From Mucilaginibacter auburnensis (GTDB lineage Bacteria > Bacteroidota > Bacteroidia > Sphingobacteriales > Sphingobacteriaceae): 64,000 nt of DNA. Numbering within the stretch: position 1 is the first letter of the stretch; each line of letters starts with the position of its first letter. Location of the stretch: positions 372,001 through 436,000 of the forward strand of contig NZ_PGFJ01000001.1 in assembly GCF_002797815.1 (NCBI RefSeq), in the 5' to 3' direction. Shown piece by piece: positions 1-8,450 of the stretch. The notes beneath the pieces are model-generated. The model did no database searches. It saw nothing but the letters and a program-made list of their open reading frames with translations, and was not told the origin of the DNA. A program made the position numbers and the translations under genes.

Positions 1-644
1 TCCTGCGGATTTACAGCAGCTTTTACCTGCTCAATCTCCACCATCAGCGCCTCGTCAATTGATAAACGACCCGCGGTGTCAATGATCACTACGTTATATC
101 CGTTCTGCTTAGCGTAGGCAACACCCTCTTTAGCAATAGCAATAGGATCTTTGCTTTCGCGATTAGTGTAAACCGCGGCACCAACTTGTCCGGCCAAAAC
201 CTCCAGTTGGTCAATAGCCGCGGGGCGATAAATATCATCAGCCACTAAAAGCGGCTTTTTATTTTTTTGTGTTTTTAAGTAATTGGCCAGCTTACCGGTA
301 AATGTAGTTTTACCTGCACCGTTCAAACCGGCAATTAAAATTACGGTTGGCGATGCCTTTACATCAAGTTCAGCGGCAGTACCACCCATTAACTCAGCCA
401 GCTCATCATTCATGAGTTTGGTGAGCAATTGCCCCGGCGATATGGAGGTTAATACATTATTACCAAGTGCCTTTTGCTTTACATCATCAGTAAAGGCTTT
501 GGCTGTTTTATAGTTTACGTCGGCATCCAGAAGGGCTTTGCGTATCTCCTTCATGGTCTCTGCCACGTTTATTTCTGTAATTGTTCCCTGCCCCTTAAGT
601 ACCTTAAAGGCCCTGTCCAGCTTATCCGAAAGATTTTCAAACAT
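1..644 (-). CDS. ffh: Signal recognition particle GTPase Ffh, N-terminal part (runs off the window)
   Basis: Ffh binds signal sequences of nascent membrane and secreted proteins, together with 4.5S RNA, and delivers ribosomes to FtsY by a GTP-dependent cycle. The visible 214 codons start MFENLSDKLDRAFK and hold the N-terminal helical bundle followed by the G domain: P-loop GLNGAGKTT (about residue 105), DDIYRPAAIDQL and DTAGRLSIDEALM. The variant GLNGAGKTT and the DDIYRPAA motif mark it as Ffh rather than FtsY. The start is the ATG at 642-644; the C-terminal M domain lies outside the window. No upstream partner gene is close. Confidence 0.95.
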   Translation of the reverse strand, partial: MFENLSDKLDRAFKVLKGQGTITEINVAETMKEIRKALLDADVNYKTAKAFTDDVKQKALGNNVLTSISPGQLLTKLMNDELAELMGGTAAELDVKASPTVILIAGLNGAGKTTFTGKLANYLKTQKNKKPLLVADDIYRPAAIDQLEVLAGQVGAAVYTNRESKDPIAIAKEGVAYAKQNGYNVVIIDTAGRLSIDEALMVEIEQVKAAVNPQ

Positions 645-729
645 TGTTATGCTCTCATTTAATTCCGCAAATTTATCATTTTGAGCGGGAAATAAGGCTT
701 GCTGTGTTTTTTAGCTCATTTTAAATAGC

Positions 730-749
730 AAAGGGCCTTTCGGCCCTTT
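730..749 (-). terminator. Stem-loop terminator downstream of the low-complexity secreted protein
   Basis: Perfect 8-bp stem AAAGGGCC / GGCCCTTT around a 4-base loop, 25 bases after the stop codon of the minus-strand gene ending at 775, followed in that direction by a short T-rich stretch. It separates that gene from ffh. Confidence 0.6.
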
Positions 750-774
750 TTACTATACATAATTACTGAGTAAT

Positions 775-1170
775 TTACCTTCTTGGTGGAGTAGCGGGTG
801 TAGTGCTGCTACCGTTGCCGCTTCCGGTTGAACCGTTGCTGCCATTACTTGTACCGCTGTTGCCACTACCGCTTGGCGTTGTTCCTGGCGTTGTGCCTGG
901 CTGCGTACGGTTGGTGTTTGAACCGTTGTTGTTAGGCTCGGTTGGCTGCGTGGTGGTTGAACCGCTTGGGCGTGCATCTCTTGCGCCATCAGTAGTAGTA
1001 CCACTGGTTGAGCCGTTAGAGCCAGGTCTGCCGTTTCTCATTTGCTCTGTGGTAGTGCTTTGTTTTTTTTTGTTGGTAGATGTTGTATCTGCCTTTCTGG
1101 TTTGTGCCGATGCCGTGCTTATGGCTAATGCACAAAACGCTGTTGTTGCTAAAACTGCTAACTTTTTCAT
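775..1170 (-). CDS. Secreted Ser/Thr/Gly/Asn-rich low-complexity protein
   Basis: A 131-residue protein of unknown function. The ATG at 1168-1170 is preferred to the one at 1230 because it begins a clean signal peptide (MKKLAVLATTAFCALAI, cut after SAQ). The rest is low complexity: a short basic, Lys/Thr-rich stretch, then about 80 residues almost wholly of Ser, Gly, Thr, Asn and Pro, ending TPATPPRR. No enzymatic motif is seen. Such exported disordered proteins are common in Bacteroidetes. The signal peptide and the clean boundary at the terminator support it being real; coding is less certain than for its neighbours because low-complexity DNA is open in several frames. Confidence 0.65.
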   Translation of the reverse strand: MKKLAVLATTAFCALAISTASAQTRKADTTSTNKKKQSTTTEQMRNGRPGSNGSTSGTTTDGARDARPSGSTTTQPTEPNNNGSNTNRTQPGTTPGTTPSGSGNSGTSNGSNGSTGSGNGSSTTPATPPRR

Positions 1171-1261
1171 AATGATAGATTTTAGCATAGACGACACAAT
1201 GCCCATTCCAAAAGAAACTAATTCACCCAAAAAGAAAAAAACGGGTAGTTATCTGCGGCAA

Positions 1262-2281
1262 CTACGGGAAACGGTACACAATACCTATAGCCATACCTTC
1301 GGTTCCCTGCACCTGTTTGGAGGTAGTTTTATCATAAAGGAAAGTGCCATTCAGTGTAAGGCTAATGAGCTTGTTCACTTTAGCCGTCAGGATAGCATCC
1401 ACACGGTGCGTTACAAAATCTAACGATTTTTCGTAAGGAACAAATAGCGCGTAACGGGCATTAAGGTGAACGTTGGTCATGATATCCTTATCCAGTTGCG
1501 TAACAACCTGAAATGCCAGATCATTACGAAAGGTTTTACCAATTGGCACGCCATAGTTAGCCGGGTTGTTTCGGTATATGGTTGTATCCAGCACAAAAGT
1601 TTGGCGGGCGGTACCCGTACCAAAACGCATAGAGAACCAGGTGGCCGGCTTAAACTCAAAACCTATAGATTCGGTAAAATAACCCGGTGCCATAAAACGC
1701 GACAACAGCAGCGGTTGGGTTGTAGTTCCGCCTGATGGGTATTGGTAACCCCTGTCAAACTGCGACTCAAAACTCAAAGCGCCGAAAAAGAACCAGTGAT
1801 CTGATAGTTTGGTGGCTATTTTATTATCAATAAAAATACGGTCGTTGGTTTTGCGTGAGCCCTGCCCCTTGTTTTTAGATATACCGTACAAAAAGTTGAT
1901 CTCGGCCGTGTAGTTGAAAGGATCTTTTTTATACTCTGTTCTGTATATAAAATTGGAGTTGAGCGCAACTGCGCTTACGCCGCCCGCTGCATAATTACCC
2001 GTAAATGCCGATTGCGCAAAGTTTACACTCATGGTGATGGATTTGCGCCAGTAGTTCAGCGCATAATCAGGCATCTCAACCGGAATTAACACCTGTCTGA
2101 TCTGTGGTGGCCTGGTACGAACGGGTATAGCATTACGACGCGGAAAAACACGTAAGCGATTAAGCAATGCGGTATCAATGCTTGTAGTATTGCTTTTGGT
2201 GGTATCAGCGTTTTGAGCAGAAGCAGCCGAAGCGAACAGCATGCATCCACAAAAAATGATGTGGAGTAGTTTTCCGGGCAT
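1262..2281 (-). CDS. DUF3078 family outer-membrane protein
   Basis: A 339-residue exported protein with a signal peptide (CMLFASAASAQ) and the pattern of Bacteroidetes DUF3078 proteins: the region around YWRKSITMSVNFAQSAFTGN, then alternating aromatic and polar strands (INFLYGISK, DHWFFFGALSFES) and a final YRFP typical of outer-membrane barrels, which end in an aromatic residue. It is probably a porin-like barrel of unknown cargo. It lies between two exported proteins on the same strand but with gaps of about 60-90 bases, so an operon is uncertain. Confidence 0.75.
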   Translation of the reverse strand: MPGKLLHIIFCGCMLFASAASAQNADTTKSNTTSIDTALLNRLRVFPRRNAIPVRTRPPQIRQVLIPVEMPDYALNYWRKSITMSVNFAQSAFTGNYAAGGVSAVALNSNFIYRTEYKKDPFNYTAEINFLYGISKNKGQGSRKTNDRIFIDNKIATKLSDHWFFFGALSFESQFDRGYQYPSGGTTTQPLLLSRFMAPGYFTESIGFEFKPATWFSMRFGTGTARQTFVLDTTIYRNNPANYGVPIGKTFRNDLAFQVVTQLDKDIMTNVHLNARYALFVPYEKSLDFVTHRVDAILTAKVNKLISLTLNGTFLYDKTTSKQVQGTEGMAIGIVYRFP

Positions 2282-2344
2282 AAACGCAAATAAAAGATTT
2301 TTTTCAGGCTTTACCTATTTCCAAAAAGTTAAATAAACGTTTTG

Positions 2345-3082
2345 CTATTCTCCTTCGCCAAGCGATGGAAGCGAAAATGTGGTGGGGTTGCGCAGGTAAC
2401 GTTTTAAATTAGTGCGGATTGAGGAAATAAATTCATACTCAGAAGCTGATGTTATAAAGTAATATCCCGGCCGGTATTTTATCATAAAGTCCGACAATTG
2501 TTTACCCGTTAACCCTGTTATTCTGCTCACAAACGTTTTGTTGAAGCGGTAATCAATAGTGTTTTGTTTATAATCTCTATCCAGTATATCGCGCAGGCGT
2601 TTGGCGTTTCGGCCCTCACTGCTAAACATGTTGTAAAGCGCATCAATACTCAAACCAACACCTGTACCCCCAATACTTATCAGATCGCGGTTAGCCAACG
2701 AACCATAAGCCTTACTATATTGCCAGCGGTTCTTCGCCATTATTGATTTAGGCGATGACATGGTATCGCGTATATCAACCTGCTTCAGCGTTATGCCTGT
2801 GCGTTTCAAGTAAACAACAATTGCCTCGGTTCCTGTAACTCTTACCGTATCATTAAAATAGTCCATTTTGCTAAATACCAGCCAGTCACCGGCTGTAGAG
2901 GCAACTTTAAATGTACCGTTCAGGCTGTTATACATGCTTTCGCCGGTACGCAAATTGGTTATGTAAACAACGGCTATCCTGTCTTTAGTAGTGGCATCAA
3001 AAACCAGGCCCTCAGTATTTCTCTGTTGCGCGTAGCTCTTTGCACACAAAATACAAAGCAATATGATCAATAGCCGTTTCAT
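2345..3082 (-). CDS. Exported protein with carboxypeptidase-like regulatory (beta-sandwich) domain
   Basis: A 245-residue exported protein. The ATG at 3080-3082 starts a typical signal peptide (MKRLLIILLCILCAKSYAQ); the longer reading frame from 3163 adds 27 residues without signal character. Residues about 22-95 (NTEGLVFDATTKDRIAVVYI, then a fibril-like repeat) resemble the CarboxypepD_reg-like domain found at the N-terminus of TonB-dependent receptors and as free proteins in Bacteroidetes. The C-terminal half (DLISIGGTGVGLSIDALY, RYRPGYYF-like segment) is helical and not recognised. Probably periplasmic or envelope-associated; function unknown. Confidence 0.7.
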   Translation of the reverse strand: MKRLLIILLCILCAKSYAQQRNTEGLVFDATTKDRIAVVYITNLRTGESMYNSLNGTFKVASTAGDWLVFSKMDYFNDTVRVTGTEAIVVYLKRTGITLKQVDIRDTMSSPKSIMAKNRWQYSKAYGSLANRDLISIGGTGVGLSIDALYNMFSSEGRNAKRLRDILDRDYKQNTIDYRFNKTFVSRITGLTGKQLSDFMIKYRPGYYFITSASEYEFISSIRTNLKRYLRNPTTFSLPSLGEGE

Positions 3083-3149
3083 TGCAAATTCAAAACTAAA
3101 CGTTTGTTTAGTTTCACAATATATTTTAACAAAAATTAACAGGGAGGGT

Positions 3150-3998
3150 TTATTTAACAACAATCAGCTTCTGGCCTATTTTAATGTTGTTATCGGGCAT
3201 ATTGTTCAACGCCTTCAGTTCATCCACAGTAAGGCCAAAACGTTTAGAAATATTATATAGTGTGTCGCCGGATGTTACGTTATGTAACTTTTCAGATGGC
3301 GTGGTGTTAATAACAGAGTCTTTTTTTTCTGTACCGATGTTTTGATTGATCTCGGTTAAAACGCGGTCTTCGCGTTTTATTTTCTGTATCTCGCCTTCGG
3401 GCTTGTCGTATTGGTCTAAATGATAACGCTCAATTACGCCTATAAGTAATTCAGGATATTTAGGATTGGTGGCATAGCCTGCCTGTTTTAATCCGTAAGC
3501 CCAGCCTTTATAATCGTTCTTATCCAGTTCAAATAAAAAAGCATAACGCTTGCGCTTCAAAAACTCGGAGTGATCGCGATAGGAGTCTTCAGGATTATTA
3601 TATACCCGGAAACAATCATTGTCGCGGTCGTCGTTTTTATAATAGCTTTTTCCGCCCCAATCGCTTGTACATTTTATACCGAAGTGGTTGTTGGCAACCT
3701 TAGCTAATTCGCCGTTACCGTTGCCTGATTCAAAGAGGCCCTGTGCCAATGTAATACTTGCGGGGATGCCATACAGGTCCATCTCCTTAACGGCTATTTT
3801 TTTAAACCGTTCAATGTAAGATGTAACCGTGTAAGGTGTATAACCGGCAATAGCCTCCCGGTTTTGCTTTTGAATGGTATTGTTGTTTTTACGGGCCTGC
3901 TTATTTGATACGGTGTTTTTATGCGCGGAACATGCACTCAATAGTGCGAATGAGAATAAAACAATTGCAGGATAAACAGCGCGAAAAGCGATCTTCAT
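3150..3998 (-). CDS. Lipoprotein glucosaminidase with C-terminal LysM domain
   Basis: A 282-residue peptidoglycan hydrolase of the glucosaminidase (GH73, FlgJ-like) family. It begins with a lipoprotein signal (lipobox LSAC, Cys about residue 23). The catalytic domain (about 60-200) has SITLAQGLFESGNGNGELA with the expected catalytic Glu, then NNHFGIKC and YAFLFELDKNDYKGWAYGLKQAGYATNPKY. A single LysM motif closes the protein (HNVTSGDTLYNISKRFG to KIGQKLIVVK), which would anchor it to cell wall glycan. It is followed 12 bases downstream in the cluster by nothing overlapping, and it is preceded by a shorter paralogue, so the two probably arose by duplication. Confidence 0.88.
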   Translation of the reverse strand: MKIAFRAVYPAIVLFSFALLSACSAHKNTVSNKQARKNNNTIQKQNREAIAGYTPYTVTSYIERFKKIAVKEMDLYGIPASITLAQGLFESGNGNGELAKVANNHFGIKCTSDWGGKSYYKNDDRDNDCFRVYNNPEDSYRDHSEFLKRKRYAFLFELDKNDYKGWAYGLKQAGYATNPKYPELLIGVIERYHLDQYDKPEGEIQKIKREDRVLTEINQNIGTEKKDSVINTTPSEKLHNVTSGDTLYNISKRFGLTVDELKALNNMPDNNIKIGQKLIVVK

Positions 3999-4010
3999 GA
4001 TGTAATTAGC

Positions 4011-4559
4011 CTATTGCTTTGCTTCAACAGATTGGGCAATCTGCTGTTTTTGAGCAGGCTGTTGGTCTAACTCGTCCAGATCATGTTTGCGAATGATGGC
4101 CAGCACCTGTGCCGCCCATTTTTTACTGCTTGCATAGCCGCTGCGTTGTATGCTTTTAACCCATTTTTCGTATTCGGTAGCAGTTAATTCAGATGAAATG
4201 GCTCCCCGGTCACGGCGCTGGGTAATTACGCGGGCAAAATCAGCAAACGAGTCAAATATAGAATCGTATTTCTTGTAGGCGGAGCGTACTTTCTTTTTGT
4301 TTTTAATGTAAACAGACCCGCTATTGCCCTTTATTCCAAACTGATTGTTCAGTTTTTGGGCTATGGTACTGTTGCCATTGCCCGATTCATGCATAGCTAT
4401 ACCTAAAATTATGCTTGCCGGTATGCCGGTTTCGCGCATAATACTTATGGCATTATCTTTGAATTGTTCAATGTAGGATTGTGAAGTGTTCTTTGCGGTT
4501 TGCGCAGAAACAGTAAAACAAGAGATGACCAATGTGGCAATCAGTAAGGTTTTCTTCAT
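4011..4559 (-). CDS. Exported glucosaminidase-domain protein
   Basis: A 182-residue paralogue of the neighbouring gene: signal peptide (MKKTLLIATLVISCFTVSAQ), then one glucosaminidase domain with SIILGIAMHESGNGNSTIAQKLNNQFGIKG and GYASSKKWAAQVLAII. The catalytic Glu is kept (HESGNGNS). It has no LysM and no lipobox, so it should be freely periplasmic. Only 11 bases separate it from the LysM gene and 3 bases from the O-methyltransferase gene, so the three are probably transcribed together. Its tail is Gln/Lys-rich. Confidence 0.85.
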   Translation of the reverse strand: MKKTLLIATLVISCFTVSAQTAKNTSQSYIEQFKDNAISIMRETGIPASIILGIAMHESGNGNSTIAQKLNNQFGIKGNSGSVYIKNKKKVRSAYKKYDSIFDSFADFARVITQRRDRGAISSELTATEYEKWVKSIQRSGYASSKKWAAQVLAIIRKHDLDELDQQPAQKQQIAQSVEAKQ

Positions 4560-4562
4560 AAT

Positions 4563-5213
4563 TTACTTTTTTTGGATGACCAGCAATCCATCACGAACCG
4601 GGAGTATTAGTTTTTCAACCCTCGTATCGGCGGCTATTCGGTCATTTAGTTGTCGGAAGCTTTGGGTATCAGCGTCGTTTTCGTCGCCGTAAACCTTCCC
4701 TTTCCACAACACATTATCAATTATTATTAGTCCTCCAGATCTGACTTTGTCAAATACAATTTCAAAGTAACGAAAATTATTCTTTTTATCCGCGTCAATA
4801 AACACTAAATCAAACGTTTTCTCTTCAATTGTGTCAATAACCTGCTCTGCAGGCCCTAAATGGAGCTGAATTTTTTTACCAACATCTGTTAGCGAGAAAT
4901 GTTTGCGCAACATGTCTTCCATTTCAAGGTTGGCTTCAATAGTGTGAATAATGCCATCCGATGCCAAGCCCTCGGCTAAACAAATTGTAGCATAGCCGGT
5001 AAAACTGCCAATCTCTAAAATGCGCTTGGGCCTCAGCATTTTACTTAACATGCTTAACACCCTGCCCTGATAGTGCCCGGTAAGCATGTTTGGCTTTAAT
5101 ACCTTTAAATGCGTTTCGCGGTTAATGTGTTTTAAAGCATCCGGCTCGGGCTCGCAATGGGCATCGAGGTAGGATTGTAAATCGTCGGGAAGTATCTCCG
5201 GTCTGTTGTTCAT
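4563..5213 (-). CDS. SAM-dependent O-methyltransferase (class I, catechol-type)
   Basis: A 216-residue methyltransferase of the O-methyltransf_3 family (related to catechol and caffeoyl-CoA O-methyltransferases). The SAM-binding motif I is ILEIGSFTGYATICLAEGL (about 70-88); acidic IEAN follows motif II and FDLVFIDADKKN gives the metal-binding Asp. IIDNVLWKGKV is the usual next motif. Substrate unknown; the family acts on small aromatic diols. It sits 5 bases downstream of ruvX on the same strand and 3 bases upstream of a glucosaminidase gene, so an operon is likely although the functions are unrelated. Confidence 0.9.
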   Translation of the reverse strand: MNNRPEILPDDLQSYLDAHCEPEPDALKHINRETHLKVLKPNMLTGHYQGRVLSMLSKMLRPKRILEIGSFTGYATICLAEGLASDGIIHTIEANLEMEDMLRKHFSLTDVGKKIQLHLGPAEQVIDTIEEKTFDLVFIDADKKNNFRYFEIVFDKVRSGGLIIIDNVLWKGKVYGDENDADTQSFRQLNDRIAADTRVEKLILPVRDGLLVIQKK

Positions 5214-5218
5214 AATAA

Positions 5219-5629
5219 TTAACGGTATTGCTGCATCCAGCTTTGCAATAAAATCACTGCCGACACAGTATCTACCAACTCCTTATTCTGCCGGGCCTTT
5301 TTACCCATACCGCTTTGGGCAATTACTGCGGATGCCATTTTTGACGTAAAGCGCTCATCCATCATATCAATTGGTATAGCCGGAAAAGTTTTCTTCAGCA
5401 AATTTACAAAGCCCCTTACGTGCTGTGCGGATTGCGAGGGGGTATTGTCCATTTGTTTGGGCTCACCTACAATAAAGCGCTCCACCTGTTCTGTAAGCAG
5501 ATACTTTTTAAGGTATTCAATAATCTGGTTGGGGTGTACGTTGTCCAGGCCTGTTGCTATAATCTGCAACGGGTCGGTAACGGCTATACCTATCCGCTTG
5601 GTACCATAATCAAAGGCCATTAGACGCAT
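5219..5629 (-). CDS. ruvX: Putative pre-16S rRNA nuclease / Holliday junction resolvase YqgF (RuvX)
   Basis: A 136-residue RNase H-fold nuclease of the YqgF family, which in E. coli is needed for 16S rRNA 5'-end processing. Seen: MRLMAFDYGTKRIGIAVTD (catalytic Asp at about residue 7), FIVGEPKQMDN, DMMDERFTSKMA (Glu) and ELVDTVSAVILLQSWM (second Asp). The length matches the family. It is divergent from holB across a repeat-rich 196-base gap and is the first gene of a likely minus-strand operon. Confidence 0.93.
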   Translation of the reverse strand: MRLMAFDYGTKRIGIAVTDPLQIIATGLDNVHPNQIIEYLKKYLLTEQVERFIVGEPKQMDNTPSQSAQHVRGFVNLLKKTFPAIPIDMMDERFTSKMASAVIAQSGMGKKARQNKELVDTVSAVILLQSWMQQYR

Positions 5630-5635
5630 TGTTTT

Positions 5636-5807
5636 AGATATGAGATTTTAGATGTGAGTATTGAGACTTAAAACAACAAAGATAGGAATTATCATATGCT
5701 TCGCTCCCACGGCTTTTCCTAAAGCTTCCTGCATGTCGGTAAAGATCATAATTCCTATTGTCAAAAAACGGCCTAATCTCACATCTCATATCTCACATCT
5801 CACATCT
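5636..5807. repeat. Nested imperfect inverted repeat between ruvX and holB
   Basis: The 172-base gap between divergent genes folds back on itself. The inner arms ATAGGAATTAT (5682-5692) and ATAATTCCTAT (5748-5758) are perfect inverted copies. The outer arms hold AGATNTGAGAT-type units on the left and CTCACATCT-type units (several tandem copies) on the right. About 55 bases of unique sequence lie in the centre. It looks like a dispersed intergenic repeat or the relic of a small non-autonomous element; no ORF is supported. Confidence 0.6.
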
Positions 5808-5825
5808 AATTATTACTTTGCACCA

Positions 5826-6971
5826 ATGCAGTTCAAACACATTGTAGGGCAGGCCGCCATAAAGCAACGCTTGATCACATCGGTTCGGGAGAACAGGGTG
5901 AGCCATGCGCAGTTGTTTTTAGGGCCGGAGGGGTCGGGAAGTTTGGCGTTAGCTGTTGCTTATGCGCAGTATTTATGCTGTTTAGACCGGCAAGAAGACG
6001 ACTCCTGCGGCGAATGTTCATCGTGCCGTAAGTATCAAAAACTGATGCATCCCGATCTGCATTTTTCTTATCCCTTTTTCGCGAAGCATAAAGAAGATAC
6101 CGCCGTAACCTTTATTGAACAATGGCGCGAAGCGTTTTTATCTAACCCTTATTTGGGTTTGGATAACTGGCGCGGCTATTTGGATGCCGATAATAAACAA
6201 GCCAATATTAACATTGCCGAGTGCCATCAGATCATAAAAAAACTCAGCTTAAAGCCATTCGAGTCTGATTATAAAGTGCTCATTTTATGGCTGCCCGAAT
6301 ACCTGGACAAAGAAGGCAATGCGCTCCTGAAAATTATTGAGGAACCACAGCCTAACACGCTATTTATTTTGGTAGCCCAAAATCAGGACCAGATACTGAA
6401 TACAATTCTTTCGCGCACGCAGCTAACAAAAATAGTTGCGCCAACTTTTGAGGAGGTGAAGCAATATTTGATTGCAGAGCATAATCAAACCGAACATGAG
6501 GCATCCCAAATGGCCTACCTATGCAATGGTAATGTAAACGAGGCTACCATGATGCTGCAGCAAGGCAACAAAAGCTATCATACGCTGTTTGTACAATGGT
6601 TGCGCCTGTGTTTTGGAAATAAGGGCATAGAGCTGGTTGGCTTTGTTGAGCAACTTGCCAAACTTGGGCGCGAAAATCAGAAAAACTTTATACGCTACGG
6701 CATCAGCTTTATGCGGGAGTGTGGTTTGTTATTGGCCGGTGCCGGTGAGTTGGTTAGATTGCCTGCGGCGGAATTGGAAACCGCTCAAAAAATGTCGGCT
6801 ATATTAAATTTAAACTCCGTTGAGGCCATAAGCGGGGCGTTGGAGAAAGCCCATTATCATGTGGAGCGAAATGCAAATCCGAAAATTATGTTTTTAGATG
6901 TATCTTTACAAATTGTTGGATTTTTAAAATTAAAACCTACCCCTGCTGGGGATCAATATATATCAAGATAA
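5826..6971 (+). CDS. holB: DNA polymerase III subunit delta' (clamp loader)
   Basis: A 381-residue clamp-loader subunit of the AAA+ fold. The ATG at 5826 is preferred to upstream codons (from 5661), which cover repeat DNA. Seen: FKHIVGQAAIKQRLI, HAQLFLGPEGSGSLALA (a Walker-A-like loop without the Lys, as usual for delta'), zinc-binding cysteines CGECSSCRK, YKVLILWLPEYLDKEGNALLKIIEEPQPNTLFIL and the sensor-1/SRC region TILSRTQ. A TTACTTTG element lies 5 bases before the ATG, so the transcript may be nearly leaderless. Followed after 1 base by the PSP1 gene, giving the conserved Bacteroidetes order holB–PSP1–gldH. Confidence 0.93.
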   Translation: MQFKHIVGQAAIKQRLITSVRENRVSHAQLFLGPEGSGSLALAVAYAQYLCCLDRQEDDSCGECSSCRKYQKLMHPDLHFSYPFFAKHKEDTAVTFIEQWREAFLSNPYLGLDNWRGYLDADNKQANINIAECHQIIKKLSLKPFESDYKVLILWLPEYLDKEGNALLKIIEEPQPNTLFILVAQNQDQILNTILSRTQLTKIVAPTFEEVKQYLIAEHNQTEHEASQMAYLCNGNVNEATMMLQQGNKSYHTLFVQWLRLCFGNKGIELVGFVEQLAKLGRENQKNFIRYGISFMRECGLLLAGAGELVRLPAAELETAQKMSAILNLNSVEAISGALEKAHYHVERNANPKIMFLDVSLQIVGFLKLKPTPAGDQYISR

Positions 6972-6972
6972 T

Positions 6973-8448
6973 ATGGGATGTGGAAGTTGCTCAACCGGAG
7001 GCGGTTGTACGCCCGCGGGTTGCAAAAGTAATGGCTCATGCCTTACTAACGGATGCAGTAAATTAGACGTTTACGATTGGCTGTCGCATATGGACATGCC
7101 TGTTAACTATAAGCCTTTTTCTATTATAGAAGTTAAGTTCAAGGGGTCGCGTAAGGAGTTTTATCAAAACCCTGATAACGTTTACCTGGAGAACGGCGAC
7201 CTCGTAGTTGTGGAAGCCGCTACCGGTGGCTATGACATTGGTCACGTATCTGTAACCGGTGAGCTGGTGCGCATGCAAATGGTAAAGCGCCGTGTTAAGG
7301 AAGAGGATGTTCTGAAGAAGATCTATCGCCGTGCTACACCTGCCGATGTAGATAAATGGAAGGCAGCCAAAGACCTGGAGTGGGAAACCATGCACAGCGC
7401 GCGCAAGCTGGCGCTCAACTTAAACCTGAGCATGAAGCTGAGCGATGTGGACTACCAGGCCGATAAAACCAAAGCCACTTTCTATTACACGGCCGAAGGC
7501 CGGGTTGACTTTAGGGAGCTGATCAAAAAAATGGCTGAGAGTTTCCGCATACGTATTGAGATGCGGCAGATAGGCATGCGCCAGGAAGCGAGCCGTTTAG
7601 GCGGTATTGGCTCATGTGGTAGGGAGTTATGCTGCTCTACCTGGTTAACTGATTTTAAAACGGTATCAACGTCGGCGGCACGTTATCAAAATCTTTCGCT
7701 AAATACGCTTAAACTGGCCGGACAATGCGGTAAGTTAAAATGCTGCCTTAACTACGAGCTGGATACTTACATGGATGCCCTGAAGCACATTCCTGATAAT
7801 GTAAACTATCTCAAAACAGCTAAAGGCGATGCCCGATTGCAAAAAACCGACATCTTTAAAAAGATAATGTGGTTTAGCTATCCAAGGGAAGAATCGTGGA
7901 TACCGCTAACGCTGGCACGCGTTAAAGAGATCCAGCAAATGAACCGTGAAGGCGTATTGCCTGATGATCTGGTAGTATTATCAGAAGTGGTTGTGGCTCC
8001 TCCAAAAGTATTGGATTATGAGAATGTTGTTGGCCAGGATAGCTTGACCCGTTTGGATGAGCGTAACCGCAAAAAGAAAAGCCGCAATAAAAACAAGAAT
8101 AAGCAAAAACCGGATAGTGCCGGTGGCGCAGAAGCACCGGCAGCTGGCCTGCAGGATAAGCCAAGGGAGCAAAGACCACAGCAACAGGGGCCACGCCCCG
8201 AACGCGGCCCAAGACCAGAGCAGGGACCACGCCCTGAACGCGCACCAAGGCCGGAACAGGTATCACGCCCTGAACGTGCGCCACGACCGGAACAAGGTCC
8301 GAGACAGGAAGGTGCGCCACGCGCTGAGCAACAGGGGCCACGTCCCGAAGGCGGCGGCAACCCCAACAGGAACCGCAATAAACACCGTAGAAACAATAAC
8401 CGCAATAATAATAACAACCCTAACCGCGGAGAACAGCCCGCTCAATAG
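6973..8448 (+). CDS. PSP1 domain protein (RicT/YaaT-like) with Cys-rich head and PRPE-repeat tail
   Basis: A 491-residue PSP1-family protein. In Bacillus the relative RicT (YaaT) joins an iron-sulfur complex that affects RNA decay. Residues 1-30 carry six Cys (MGCGSCSTGGGC…); the PSP1 core spans about 35-300 with the conserved cysteine sites SCGRELCCSTWL and GQCGKLKCCLNYE. From about residue 360 the protein becomes disordered and basic: KKKSRNKNKNK, then about 11 units of PRPE(R/Q) type and an Asn/Arg-rich end (RNRNKHRRNNNR). Such tails usually bind RNA, which is an inference. Starts 1 base after the holB stop and ends 2 bases before gldH. Confidence 0.88.
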   Translation: MGCGSCSTGGGCTPAGCKSNGSCLTNGCSKLDVYDWLSHMDMPVNYKPFSIIEVKFKGSRKEFYQNPDNVYLENGDLVVVEAATGGYDIGHVSVTGELVRMQMVKRRVKEEDVLKKIYRRATPADVDKWKAAKDLEWETMHSARKLALNLNLSMKLSDVDYQADKTKATFYYTAEGRVDFRELIKKMAESFRIRIEMRQIGMRQEASRLGGIGSCGRELCCSTWLTDFKTVSTSAARYQNLSLNTLKLAGQCGKLKCCLNYELDTYMDALKHIPDNVNYLKTAKGDARLQKTDIFKKIMWFSYPREESWIPLTLARVKEIQQMNREGVLPDDLVVLSEVVVAPPKVLDYENVVGQDSLTRLDERNRKKKSRNKNKNKQKPDSAGGAEAPAAGLQDKPREQRPQQQGPRPERGPRPEQGPRPERAPRPEQVSRPERAPRPEQGPRQEGAPRAEQQGPRPEGGGNPNRNRNKHRRNNNRNNNNNPNRGEQPAQ

Positions 8449-8450
8449 CA

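Noticed and set aside
803..1423. Plus-strand frame of 206 codons antisense to the low-complexity protein
   Set aside because: Its Leu/Pro/Val-rich translation mirrors the Ser/Gly-rich minus-strand gene, which has a signal peptide and a terminator.
7922..8417. Minus-strand frames over the PSP1 tail
   Set aside because: They are antisense to the PRPE repeats and open only because of GC-rich repeat codons.
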